Shown in pieces: positions 17,823 through 24,432 of a stretch of DNA of 64,000 nucleotides. The DNA lies in the NCBI RefSeq assembly GCF_900128425.1, contig NZ_LT635781.1, positions 126,815 to 190,814 on the forward strand, read 5' to 3'. This DNA is from Anaerococcus urinomassiliensis. Its GTDB lineage: Bacteria > Bacillota > Clostridia > Tissierellales > Peptoniphilaceae. A program made the position numbers and the translations under genes. The notes beneath the pieces were generated by a model, which saw only the letters and a list, made by a program, of their open reading frames with translations, was not told the origin of the DNA and did no database searches. Position 1 is the first letter of the stretch. Every line of letters begins with the position of its first letter.

Positions 17823-18179
17823 ATGATAAATAAATGTCCAAACTGTGGTGATGAGATGATCATCACATCATATAGATGCAATAATTGTTATACAGAAGTA
17901 AGCGGCGAATTTGAAATGGATAATTTCTCTAGACTTGATAAAGAAGATAAAGAATTCATTGAATTATTTTTACAAAAAAGAGGAAGTATTAAAGATGTAG
18001 GAGAAGAAATTGGTATTTCATATCCTACAGTTAGAAATAGAATAGATAAGTTAGTAGCAAAATTGGGCGGACAAGTAGACAAGAAAGCTAGCCGCATAGA
18101 TATACTAAATATGCTAGATAATGGCGAGATTACAGCTAGTCAAGCTCGCGAATTATTGGAGGAATTAAAAGATGAATGA
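17823..18179 (+). CDS. DUF2089-family zinc-ribbon/HTH protein
   Basis: This 118-aa protein has an N-terminal zinc ribbon with two CxxC pairs (CPNCG and CNNC), a central helix-turn-helix (GSIKDVGEEIGISYPTVRNR) and a short helical tail like a SHOCT segment (MLDNGEITASQARELL). It matches the DUF2089 family, small DNA-binding proteins usually next to an envelope gene. It overlaps the DUF4097 gene by 8 nt, and probably regulates it or itself. The repeat of the MLxxGEIT tail motif in the next protein suggests the two interact through it. Confidence 0.82.
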   Translation: MINKCPNCGDEMIITSYRCNNCYTEVSGEFEMDNFSRLDKEDKEFIELFLQKRGSIKDVGEEIGISYPTVRNRIDKLVAKLGGQVDKKASRIDILNMLDNGEITASQARELLEELKDE

Positions 18180-19233
18180 TGAAAAACAAATTATATTAGA
18201 GATGTTAAAAGAAGGAAAGATTACTGTTGAAGAAGCTAACAATCTACTAGAAGCAATCGGTAGCAAGAAAAGTAGAAATGACAATGACTTCGTTTCCAAA
18301 TTCACCCAATCAATGGAAGCTGTAATCAAAAAGACAACAGAAACCTTTGAAAACTTGGGCAATTTTGACCTAGACAATATAGATATAAATCAATTTAATA
18401 TCAGAGGCCAAATAAATACTCACGATGAGATGAGAATTGACGATGACATAAATAATATTAATATTGATATTCCTAGTGGCAAAATCTATATAGAAAGAGC
18501 TATCGATTCTGCCATAACCCTAAGCCAAGATATTTGGTCAAAAAAATCTAATTTAGACGATTTCTTAAATGTAGAAGTTTTGGGAGATTCACTAAATATC
18601 AGCATCAATGACGAACACAGAAACTACGATGCAACCCCAGTTATCCACCTATCTTTAGGAAAGAATATATATGATAGCCTAGCTATTGACCTTGTAAATG
18701 GTTCCATCGAAGTAGAAGATGTTGATTTTACAAATTCAACCATAGATTCTGTAAATGCTAGAATCACTGTAATAAATTCTTGTGGCAAGCTTGATATAAA
18801 CAATGTAAATGGAAAAATTGACATTAAAAACACCAACGGCACTTTAAATATAGACAATGTCAACGGTTCTGTTTACCTATCCAATATCAGTGGCCAAGAA
18901 GCAAACGTAGATGCAGTAAGCGGCAATGTTAGAATCGATGGACTAAATTCAAAGACATTTACTGCTGATACTACATCAGGCAATATTAGAATCTACCACG
19001 TTAAAGATGCTCGATCCATATCATTAGACTCATCTTCTGGTAATATTGTCATAGATAGTGAGGGATTTGAAGGCGAGATCAAGGCGAGGGTCGAAGCTAG
19101 TGATTTAAATCTTTCAGAAAAATATAAAAACAAGATGCAAATTGAAAATGGCTATGAAGTATCAACAAATGCCAACAAGGAAGATTTAAATGTAAATATA
19201 GATGCTGGTTTTGGCAAAGTTTCTCTTAGATAA
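18172..19233 (+). CDS. DUF4097 beta-helix repeat protein (YvlB-like)
   Basis: This 353-aa protein has an N-terminal SHOCT-like helix pair (ILEMLKEGKITVEEANNLLEAI), a linker, and then a right-handed-beta-type repeat region (about residues 95-350). The repeats read as short strands with NVNGKIDI, NTNGTLNI, NVNGSVYL, AVSGNVRI, TTSGNIRI and SSSGNIVI. The family includes B. subtilis YvlB, linked to envelope stress. No signal peptide is seen. Likely role: sensing or scaffolding at the membrane together with the DUF2089 regulator. The family is clear but the function is not. Confidence 0.8.
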   Translation: MNDEKQIILEMLKEGKITVEEANNLLEAIGSKKSRNDNDFVSKFTQSMEAVIKKTTETFENLGNFDLDNIDINQFNIRGQINTHDEMRIDDDINNINIDIPSGKIYIERAIDSAITLSQDIWSKKSNLDDFLNVEVLGDSLNISINDEHRNYDATPVIHLSLGKNIYDSLAIDLVNGSIEVEDVDFTNSTIDSVNARITVINSCGKLDINNVNGKIDIKNTNGTLNIDNVNGSVYLSNISGQEANVDAVSGNVRIDGLNSKTFTADTTSGNIRIYHVKDARSISLDSSSGNIVIDSEGFEGEIKARVEASDLNLSEKYKNKMQIENGYEVSTNANKEDLNVNIDAGFGKVSLR

Positions 19234-19234
19234 T

Positions 19235-19263
19235 AAAAAAGGCACCATGGGGTGCTTTTTTTG
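19235..19263 (+). terminator. Intrinsic terminator after the DUF4097 gene
   Basis: GCACC/GGTGC stem with an A-run upstream and a T-run downstream, immediately after the TAA. Confidence 0.85.
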
Positions 19264-19634
19264 TGGGGAAAATAACAAACAGTCAACACATTGTATAGTT
19301 GACTGCCTTGTTCTCACTTTGTTTGATATTTCTTTGTGAGAGATTAGTACAAAAGTTTGAGGGTAATTAGTTTTGTACAAAAAGGTAAACAGTTGACATA
19401 AATTTTATTTAAGGAAGAGTACGCATTTGCGATGAAAATTAATAGTGTCAGCATTAAACTGTTTCCTTGATTTATATACTAAGCTAGTATTGTATTATTT
19501 GCATAAAAGTTTTGTAAAAATTGTGTTAAATATTAAAAATTTCTAAATGATATTGCATAATTCTCGGTCATTATCCATTTTATTTTGCATTTATAATCTG
19601 TTATAATAAGCTTAAGAATTTATGAGGAATATTT
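19264..19634. other. 370-bp gene-free region with several hairpins
   Basis: No convincing gene is seen. Inverted repeats occur in series. CAGTCAAC/GTTGACTG is at 19280-19305 and TCTCAC/GTGAGA at 19312-19341. GTACAAAA/TTTTGTAC is at 19347-19378. A longer imperfect pairing of GGTAAACAGTTGACA (19384-19398) with TGTCA and AACTGTTTCC follows (19446-19465). The heptamer AGTTGAC recurs on both strands. An extended -10 promoter for epsG lies at 19599-19607 (TGT-TATAAT). The region may be a decayed mobile element or a structured RNA; neither is proven. Confidence 0.5.
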
Positions 19635-20753
19635 ATGGGATTTACCTTATTTACAATAAGTGAGTTTTGCTTATTTATAATTAACAGCTTAATAAAGTTT
19701 AAAGATGAAAAGAAAAAAAGAATATTTGCATGGCTTATGTTCTTTATTATGTTTGTTTTTGCGGCCATAAGAGGATCTGGTGATGCAGATTATTACAATT
19801 ATTTGTGGTTTGTAAAAGACATAGGAACTGATCTTTCCAAGGTCTTTAACTTTTCATATGCAGTAGAATTTGGATTTAGGTTTTTTTCCTATATCATCAA
19901 TATCTTGGGCCTTTCACGCCAGTGGGTTATAGCTATAATGAATGCCTTATCCATTTTTCCTATAGCCTACCTATCTATAAAAAAATCTAAAGATCCTTTT
20001 TTGTCGGCCATTATTTTCTTGCCGATTTTCATCCAATTTGATATGCAAACAGCAAGAACGGCATCGGCTATAGGATTAGGACTACTTAGTATAAACTTTT
20101 TTGCTGAAAGAAAGTACATAAAAAGTTTACTGTTTTTCCTATTTTCATTTTCCTTTCATAGGGCGGCAATTATACTTTTGCCATTCTTGTTTTTTATGGC
20201 CTTTGAAATGGGGAGAGCTTTTAAGATTGTAAGTGCAATACTTGCCATCTTGGTAAGTGTATTTTCAAAAACAGTTTTTAGAATTTTAGCGCTTCTTTTG
20301 TCAAATGTAGGCCTTGCGAGAATGGCTACAAAAATTAATAATTATACATTTACTGGTAAATTTGCCCAGTCTATGAGCCTATATGATCCTAGGATTATAT
20401 TTGCTCTTGCCCTTTTTATTACGACACTTATGTATTTTGATAAAAAGTCTTTTGTTAAAAACTCTATAGAAGAAACATCTATCAAGGCCATGTGGTTTAG
20501 TCTCTTGGTACTTTTAGTATTTAGATCATCAACTGCTATAGCCTTTAGATTTTCAACGTTTTTTACAGTTTTACAGATAATATACATTCCCCTTGTCCTA
20601 GAGCATATCAAAAACATAGACAAACTTGGCAGATTTTTGATAATCCTTGCAATTTTGGTGTTTTTGATACCTTATGCGATTTTTTTGATGGTAAAGGCTC
20701 CAGCCTATGACTTTTTCTTTACAAATTTAAATGCAATATATTCATTAAAATAG
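19635..20753 (+). CDS. EpsG-family polysaccharide polymerase-like membrane protein
   Basis: This 372-aa protein has about ten transmembrane segments. It carries the EpsG-family N-terminal signature RGSGDADYYNYLWF, plus RTASAIGLGLLSINFF and FSFHRAAIILLPF further along. EpsG-like proteins polymerise surface polysaccharide repeat units. GAGG precedes the ATG. It forms a unit with a Wzz-like chain-length protein 8 bp downstream. No glycosyltransferases or flippase are next to it, so the repeat unit must be made elsewhere. Alternatively the pair is what remains of a larger locus. Confidence 0.8.
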   Translation: MGFTLFTISEFCLFIINSLIKFKDEKKKRIFAWLMFFIMFVFAAIRGSGDADYYNYLWFVKDIGTDLSKVFNFSYAVEFGFRFFSYIINILGLSRQWVIAIMNALSIFPIAYLSIKKSKDPFLSAIIFLPIFIQFDMQTARTASAIGLGLLSINFFAERKYIKSLLFFLFSFSFHRAAIILLPFLFFMAFEMGRAFKIVSAILAILVSVFSKTVFRILALLLSNVGLARMATKINNYTFTGKFAQSMSLYDPRIIFALALFITTLMYFDKKSFVKNSIEETSIKAMWFSLLVLLVFRSSTAIAFRFSTFFTVLQIIYIPLVLEHIKNIDKLGRFLIILAILVFLIPYAIFLMVKAPAYDFFFTNLNAIYSLK

Positions 20754-20761
20754 GAGATAAT

Positions 20762-21796
20762 ATGCAAAAATTAACTAGCAAACAAATTATAGAAGCGGTA
20801 AAAAGAAATATCTTGCTGCTACTTATTCCTGCCATCCTTCTAGCAGGTCTTAGCTTTTTCTTTACTGTAGTAAAAAGTGGTTCTTATGAGGCAAATTCAG
20901 TTTTGATTGTAACCAGCAATACTGAAGAACCAATAACCTACAACAAGCTTATCTTAAATGAGAAATTATCCAATATCTACGGCCAATTCTTAGAATCAAA
21001 TGACCTTTACGAAAAGGTGGCTTCTGAAATTTCTCCAGATATGAAAGCTTCTGAAATTGAAAACAATTTGGAATATACTGTAAATCCACAAGGAGGGGTC
21101 ATTGCCTTTACCTACAAGGATTCAAATGAAGCAAGAGCAAAGGATAGCCTAACTCTTATTACAGAGGAATTTAGAAATTTTGCCAAAGACTATTTGAATA
21201 TGGAAAATATAGAGTACTTGCAAAATGTTCTTGTAAAAAAATCTTCCAATACTCGTAATCTAATATTTACTATTGCTGCCTTCATAGTTGGTGGGCTTTT
21301 AGGTCTTGTCATCATCATCATAAAAAAAATCTTATCAGATAGGATAAATGATGCAAATGATATAAGAGAGCTTGATATAGAAGTTTTGGCAGATTTGTCA
21401 AAAGAAAGATCTGGTGAATTGGCGAAAATAAAAAGAAAAATTGACAATATATCCCTTGAAAATATCATTGGATTTACTCCTTTGAAAGTATCAAATAATC
21501 AATTAGATATATCAAATGACCTTGCTAATATTCTTGATGCAAAAGTCATAGATGCAAGAATTCATAGAGAAAATTTTGCCGATTTTGAAAGCGAGATGGC
21601 AGAAAAATTAAAGGATTACAGAAATGTAATATTTGAAGAAAAATCAGCAAATGATCCAATTAGTATTAACTTGGCTAAATTCGAGGATTACAAAATACTT
21701 CTTGTAGATAAAAATTCTCACAAAAACGAACTTTTAGGCCAAGTAGATGAATACAAAAGACTTGGTATCAAGCTTTTAGGGGTGATTTATTATTAA
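20762..21796 (+). CDS. Wzz-type chain-length protein with degenerate kinase-like tail
   Basis: This 344-aa protein has a Wzz layout: transmembrane segment 1 at about residues 18-36, an extracellular domain starting GSYEANSVLIV, and transmembrane segment 2 at about 163-187. The cytoplasmic tail of about 155 aa ends in YKILLVDKNSHKNELLGQV then LGIKLLGVIYY. That pattern resembles the last strands of bacterial tyrosine kinases of the CpsD/CapB type. No Walker A or catalytic motif is present, so the tail looks like a non-catalytic kinase-like domain fused to the modulator. It follows epsG and overlaps the lipoprotein gene. Confidence 0.75.
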   Translation: MQKLTSKQIIEAVKRNILLLLIPAILLAGLSFFFTVVKSGSYEANSVLIVTSNTEEPITYNKLILNEKLSNIYGQFLESNDLYEKVASEISPDMKASEIENNLEYTVNPQGGVIAFTYKDSNEARAKDSLTLITEEFRNFAKDYLNMENIEYLQNVLVKKSSNTRNLIFTIAAFIVGGLLGLVIIIIKKILSDRINDANDIRELDIEVLADLSKERSGELAKIKRKIDNISLENIIGFTPLKVSNNQLDISNDLANILDAKVIDARIHRENFADFESEMAEKLKDYRNVIFEEKSANDPISINLAKFEDYKILLVDKNSHKNELLGQVDEYKRLGIKLLGVIYY

Positions 21797-22112
21797 AAAG
21801 TTTTTTTTAATATGTGCCATCCTAATATTATCCTCTTGTTCAAAGTCAAATGAGTCCTACCAGGCACAAGATATAGAAATAAGAGATAATAAAAAACAGA
21901 CTAAGGGAAATGATAAGCTTCAAATAAATGGACTTTATGAAGTAAAAGAAGAGACCTATATGTACGAATTTCCAGAAAAAAGCTCTAAGTATGATAAGCT
22001 GGATAAGTCTTCTGTTGTACAAGTCCTACAAGAAGCTGATGGTGGATTTGTTTGGGTAGATTTCAACGGAAGCCAAGGCTATGTTGAAGTTGATCTATTA
22101 AAAGAAATATAG
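21792..22112 (+). CDS. SH3-like lipoprotein with apparent ATT start codon
   Basis: An open frame of 106 codons encodes a lysine start (KKFF), a hydrophobic stretch and a lipobox ending LSSC (Cys at about residue 16). A linker and an SH3-like domain follow (LYEVKEETYMYEFP to GYVEVDLLKEI). No ATG, GTG or TTG precedes the lipobox. The frame opens after a TGA at 21783, and the only near-start codons are ATT at 21789 and 21792. GGGGTGA at 21779-21785 gives normal spacing to ATT 21792. It overlaps the Wzz gene stop. An unusual start codon or a sequencing error are both possible; the lipoprotein itself looks real. Confidence 0.7.
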   Translation: MKKFFLICAILILSSCSKSNESYQAQDIEIRDNKKQTKGNDKLQINGLYEVKEETYMYEFPEKSSKYDKLDKSSVVQVLQEADGGFVWVDFNGSQGYVEVDLLKEI

Positions 22113-22129
22113 TGTGGTTCTACTTACAT

Positions 22130-22158
22130 TTTACAAATAATTAAAAGTCTATTATAAT
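22130..22158 (+). promoter_or_regulatory. Promoter of the TPP riboswitch-thiT unit
   Basis: TTTACA (22130-22135), 17-bp spacer, TATAAT (22153-22158). Transcription would begin just before the riboswitch P1 stem. Confidence 0.8.
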
Positions 22159-22164
22159 AATCAT

Positions 22165-22236
22165 ACACTAGGGGTGCCAAATGGCTGAGATTTTACCCTT
22201 AAACCAGATCAAGATAATGCTTGCGTTGGAAAGTGA
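22165..22236 (+). promoter_or_regulatory. TPP (thiamine pyrophosphate) riboswitch
   Basis: The aptamer core is clear: CTAGGGGTGCC, then GGCTGAGA, ACCCTT, and AGATAATGCTTGCGTTGGAA, closed by a CACT/AGTG P1. It lies 80 bp upstream of thiT, an expected TPP-controlled gene. The expression platform (22237-22314) has a GCTAG/CTAGC hairpin and no T-tract terminator, so control may be at translation through access to AAGGAGG. Confidence 0.95.
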
Positions 22237-22314
22237 ACTAAACTCTTTTTAATTCTGGTTTAATTGCTAGGCTTATTGGCTAGCCTTTAGTAGGAATTAT
22301 AAGGAGGTTTTTTT

Positions 22315-22884
22315 ATGGAAAAAAACACAAATTGGTCAACCAGAATGGTTGTAGAAGGCGGAATAATGCTAGCCCTAGCATTTATACTAGATAAAATAGT
22401 TTTGTTCAAACTGCCTATGGGAGGATCGGTCACACTGGCTCGTAAATTACCACTAGTAATATTTGCTATTAGATGGGGTGTGAAGGCTGGAATGGTAGAA
22501 GGTGTTTTATTCGGTATTTTAAATATGTTAATAGGTGGATACGTAATTCACCCAGCCCAAGCCATACTAGACTACATCCTATCAGCATCAATGATAGGTC
22601 TAGCTGGGATCAAATTTGGAGATGAGAGAAAGCTAACAAGCTATATACCATCAATAATAATTGCCTTTCTAGCAAGCGGAGTATTTAACGTAATAAGCGG
22701 ACAAATCTTCTTTTACAGCATGACAAAAGCTAAAGAAGCAGGCTTTGATAACTTTATATTCTATAACATTGCACTAAACTATTCAGTATTATTAGCAGAT
22801 ATGGCCATACTACTTATAGTTTATGTTATAAGTTATAAGAGCTTAGGAAAGCTTTATGAGGACCAAAGGATAGCAAAAATATAG
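22315..22884 (+). CDS. thiT: Energy-coupled thiamine transporter S component
   Basis: This 189-aa protein has six predicted transmembrane helices and matches ThiT. It has RMVVEGGIMLALAFILDKI at the start, MGGSVTLARKLPLVIFAIRWGVKAGM, and HPAQAILDYILS in the middle with the aromatic and acidic residues of the thiamine site. It needs the shared ECF ATPases and EcfT, which are not in the window. The TPP riboswitch upstream confirms the role. AAGGAGG precedes the ATG. Confidence 0.95.
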   Translation: MEKNTNWSTRMVVEGGIMLALAFILDKIVLFKLPMGGSVTLARKLPLVIFAIRWGVKAGMVEGVLFGILNMLIGGYVIHPAQAILDYILSASMIGLAGIKFGDERKLTSYIPSIIIAFLASGVFNVISGQIFFYSMTKAKEAGFDNFIFYNIALNYSVLLADMAILLIVYVISYKSLGKLYEDQRIAKI

Positions 22885-22885
22885 G

Positions 22886-22920
22886 AAAAGACCACCAAAG
22901 TAAAAATGGTGGTCTTTTTA
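22886..22920 (+). terminator. Intrinsic terminator of thiT
   Basis: AAAAGACCACC / GGTGGTCTTTT, an 11-bp stem with an 11-nt loop and a T-run. Confidence 0.95.
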
Positions 22921-22983
22921 CTGTAAAAATTTCATTTGAAAAAGTAATAATCTATTTTTGTTGCTTGTATAGTTTTAATGAAC

Positions 22984-23030
22984 TTGTCATCCTCGAGGGA
23001 GGTTCTTTTAAGAGCCGACTGAAGGATCTT
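22984..23030. repeat. REP-like palindromic repeat (GTCATCCT...AGGATCTT type)
   Basis: GTCATCCT and AGGATCTT flank a GGTTCTT/AAGAGCC hairpin (23001-23016). This layout resembles the short dispersed GTCATCCTGAG...GAAGGATCT elements found between genes in many bacteria. Only one copy is in the window. Confidence 0.5.
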
Positions 23031-23119
23031 TGTAAAGAAACTGTAAATAAAAATGTTTATGTTGAACAAAAAAAGAATGAATGTCTTTTATTTATTTATA
23101 ATTTAAGGTTATGACTTCG

Positions 23120-23356
23120 CCCTAAGGGGGAAAACCCAGGGGAGTTAATAAGCCTGTCCGGCTCGTTGAGGACTCTCACCAACCGGTTACGAAAACTCGC
23201 TTATGACGAAGCTCTTTCGTGCTACCGCACTATGTTTTCGGGGTAAAAGCCCAAAATCAATGGGCTTTTACCTCCCCTTAGACCCCAATTTCTGCTACCC
23301 CTCGAAACGGCCACTGCGTGGTGCTGGAACTTGTAAGAATTTGCTGTGCAAATTCT
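23120..23356 (-). repeat. Structured repeat unit, copy A (minus strand)
   Basis: Read on the minus strand the unit has, in order: a GAATTTGC/GCAAATTC hairpin; CCAC-GCA-GTGG; a linker with GTAGCAGAA, GGGG and GGGGAG; a 12-bp hairpin (23242-23272) with loop TTGATTT; and a three-way element closed by CGAAAAC/GTTTTCG holding GTGC-GGTA-GCAC and GCTT/AAGC. It ends with GTCCTC, an AGCC-GGACA-GGCT hairpin, CCCC and CCCCC. The trailing C-runs can pair with the G-runs of the linker, closing the unit. No matching Rfam family is recalled. Confidence 0.75.
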
Positions 23357-23417
23357 AGCGATTTGATAGGGTGAACTCTCATTATTAACTAAAAAAATTG
23401 GTGTTTTCTAAATCTTG

Positions 23418-23474
23418 AATTTCTAAAATCGCAAACTCGCTACGCTCAAACAGTGCGATTTCTTAACGAAATTC
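23418..23474. repeat. Central hairpin of the structured block
   Basis: GAATTTC plus AAATCGCA (23426-23433) pair with TGCGATTT (23454-23461) plus GAAATTC (23468-23474). The 20-nt loop reads, on the minus strand, GTTTGAGCGTAGCGAGTT. A degraded relative may lie at 45361-45405. Confidence 0.6.
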
Positions 23475-23575
23475 TACGATTTGAAAACAGCACAATTTTC
23501 CAACCGCTAATCCAATGTTTGTTGCACTTGTAGGCTTAGTGGTGCAGTTAATATTAGGTAATCAGTCAAAACAAA

Positions 23576-23712
23576 AGAATTTGCGAAGCAAACTTCTTCT
23601 GCTCTGCGCACCACGCAGTGGCGGTGGGAGATAAATGACCGTTGATTTTGGTCATTTATCCCGAAAACATAGTGCGGTAGCACGAAAGAGCTTCGTCAGA
23701 AGCGAGTTTTCG
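23576..23712 (+). repeat. Structured repeat unit, copy B (plus strand, 3' module missing)
   Basis: It starts with the same GAATTTGC hairpin and CCACGCAGTGG element as copy A, inverted relative to it. The core follows: an 11-bp stem GATAAATGACC/GGTCATTTATC with loop GTTGATTTT (23630-23660), then CGAAAAC/GTTTTCG closing GTGC-GGTA-GCAC and GCTTC-GTCA-GAAGC. The linker and 3' module are absent because copy C begins at once. Confidence 0.75.
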
Positions 23713-23886
23713 TAGTAGAAGGTTTAGGGGGATTTGGGGAGTTAAACAGCCGTTGATTTCGGCTGTTTAACCCGGAAACTCAGTGCGGTAGCGCGAAGGA
23801 GCTTTGAATAAAGCGAGTTTCCGTAGGAAAAAGGGGTCTGTCCTCTGTCAGCCGGACGGGCTAGCTACCCCTAATTCCTATCCCCC
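23713..23886 (+). repeat. Structured repeat unit, copy C (plus strand)
   Basis: Linker TAGTAGAAGG with GGGGG and GGGGAG, then an 11-bp stem GTTAAACAGCC/GGCTGTTTAAC with loop GTTGATTTC (23741-23771). A three-way element follows, closed by CGGAAAC/GTTTCCG, with GTGC-GGTA-GCGC and GCTTT-GAAT-AAAGC. It ends with TGTCCTC, AGCC-GGACG-GGCT, CCCC and CCCCC. Stem changes relative to A and B are compensated on the partner strand. Confidence 0.78.
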
Positions 23887-23991
23887 GAGGTACAAGGGTA
23901 CAATCCTAAATAACGAAAAGCCAAAAGATACGTATACATAAAAAATAAAATATTTAGTCCAAGATATTTTAAAAATATCTTCGATTTTCTA

Positions 23992-24045
23992 TTGCATATT
24001 TTCAAATCCATGATATAATATCATTGTACTAAGATAGTAATACAA
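23992..24045 (+). promoter_or_regulatory. GntR-operon promoter with overlapping operator
   Basis: TTGCAT (23992-23997), 16-bp spacer and TATAAT (24014-24019) form the promoter. The imperfect palindrome TTGTACTA...TAATACAA at 24024-24045 covers the expected start site. This is a typical place for autorepression by a YtrA-type GntR protein encoded next. Confidence 0.7.
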
Positions 24046-24066
24046 TAATACAAGTTGGAGGTAGCT

Positions 24067-24432
24067 ATGGAATTTGATAATCAAAGGCCAATTTATTTGC
24101 AACTTCTGGAAGAATTTAAGCTAAAGATATCAACTGGTCAGTGGCAAGCTGGTGAGAAGATTGATTCGGTGAGAAGTCTGGCAAGTTTTTATGAGGTAAA
24201 TCCCAACACTATCCAAAAAGCTCTTTCTGAGCTTGAAAGAGAGGGGCTCACAGAGACTAGGAGGACAGCTGGTAGGTTTGTCACTGATAATACATCTTTG
24301 ATCTTAGACCTAGAAGATGATTCCTTCAAAAAAATAGCCGATGAATTTATTGAAGGAGCAAAGAATTTAAATCTAGAGAAAGATAAAGCGATAGATGATT
24401 TAAGGAATTATTGGGAGAAAAATTATGATTGA
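24067..24432 (+). CDS. GntR-family regulator, YtrA subfamily
   Basis: This regulator of about 121 aa has an N-terminal winged helix (PIYLQLLEEFKLKISTGQWQAGEKI, SVRSLASFYEVNPNTIQKAL, EGLTETRRTAGRFV) and only a short helical tail, as in the YtrA subfamily. These repress ABC-transporter operons, often in response to cell-wall-active compounds. The TTG at 24055 is rejected because GGAGG lies between it and ATG 24067. It overlaps the following ATPase gene by 8 nt. Confidence 0.88.
   Translation: MEFDNQRPIYLQLLEEFKLKISTGQWQAGEKIDSVRSLASFYEVNPNTIQKALSELEREGLTETRRTAGRFVTDNTSLILDLEDDSFKKIADEFIEGAKNLNLEKDKAIDDLRNYWEKNYD

Larger units (their letters stand above)
22921..24054. other. 1.1-kb gene-free block of structured repeats
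   Basis: No open frame of useful length exists on either strand here. The part from about 23110 to 23895 is visibly richer in G+C than the flanks and is built of related structured units in inverted arrangement, described separately. The left flank carries a REP-like repeat. The right flank (23961-23981) has a perfect 10-bp palindrome AAGATATTTT/AAAATATCTT just before the GntR-operon promoter. Confidence 0.8.

Noticed and set aside
19186..19380. Minus-strand frame over the hairpin region upstream of epsG
   Set aside because: It crosses the DUF4097 terminator and several hairpins, has no homology that I recognise and no ribosome-binding site.
23630..23771. GTTGATT in the hairpin loops taken as integron attC core sites
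   Set aside because: It does not fit the GTTRRRY core, the site sits in a loop rather than at a paired end, and there are no cassettes or integrase.
23110..23895. Repeat block read as a CRISPR array
   Set aside because: The copies are inverted, unevenly spaced and larger than CRISPR repeats; there are no regular spacers and no cas genes in the window.
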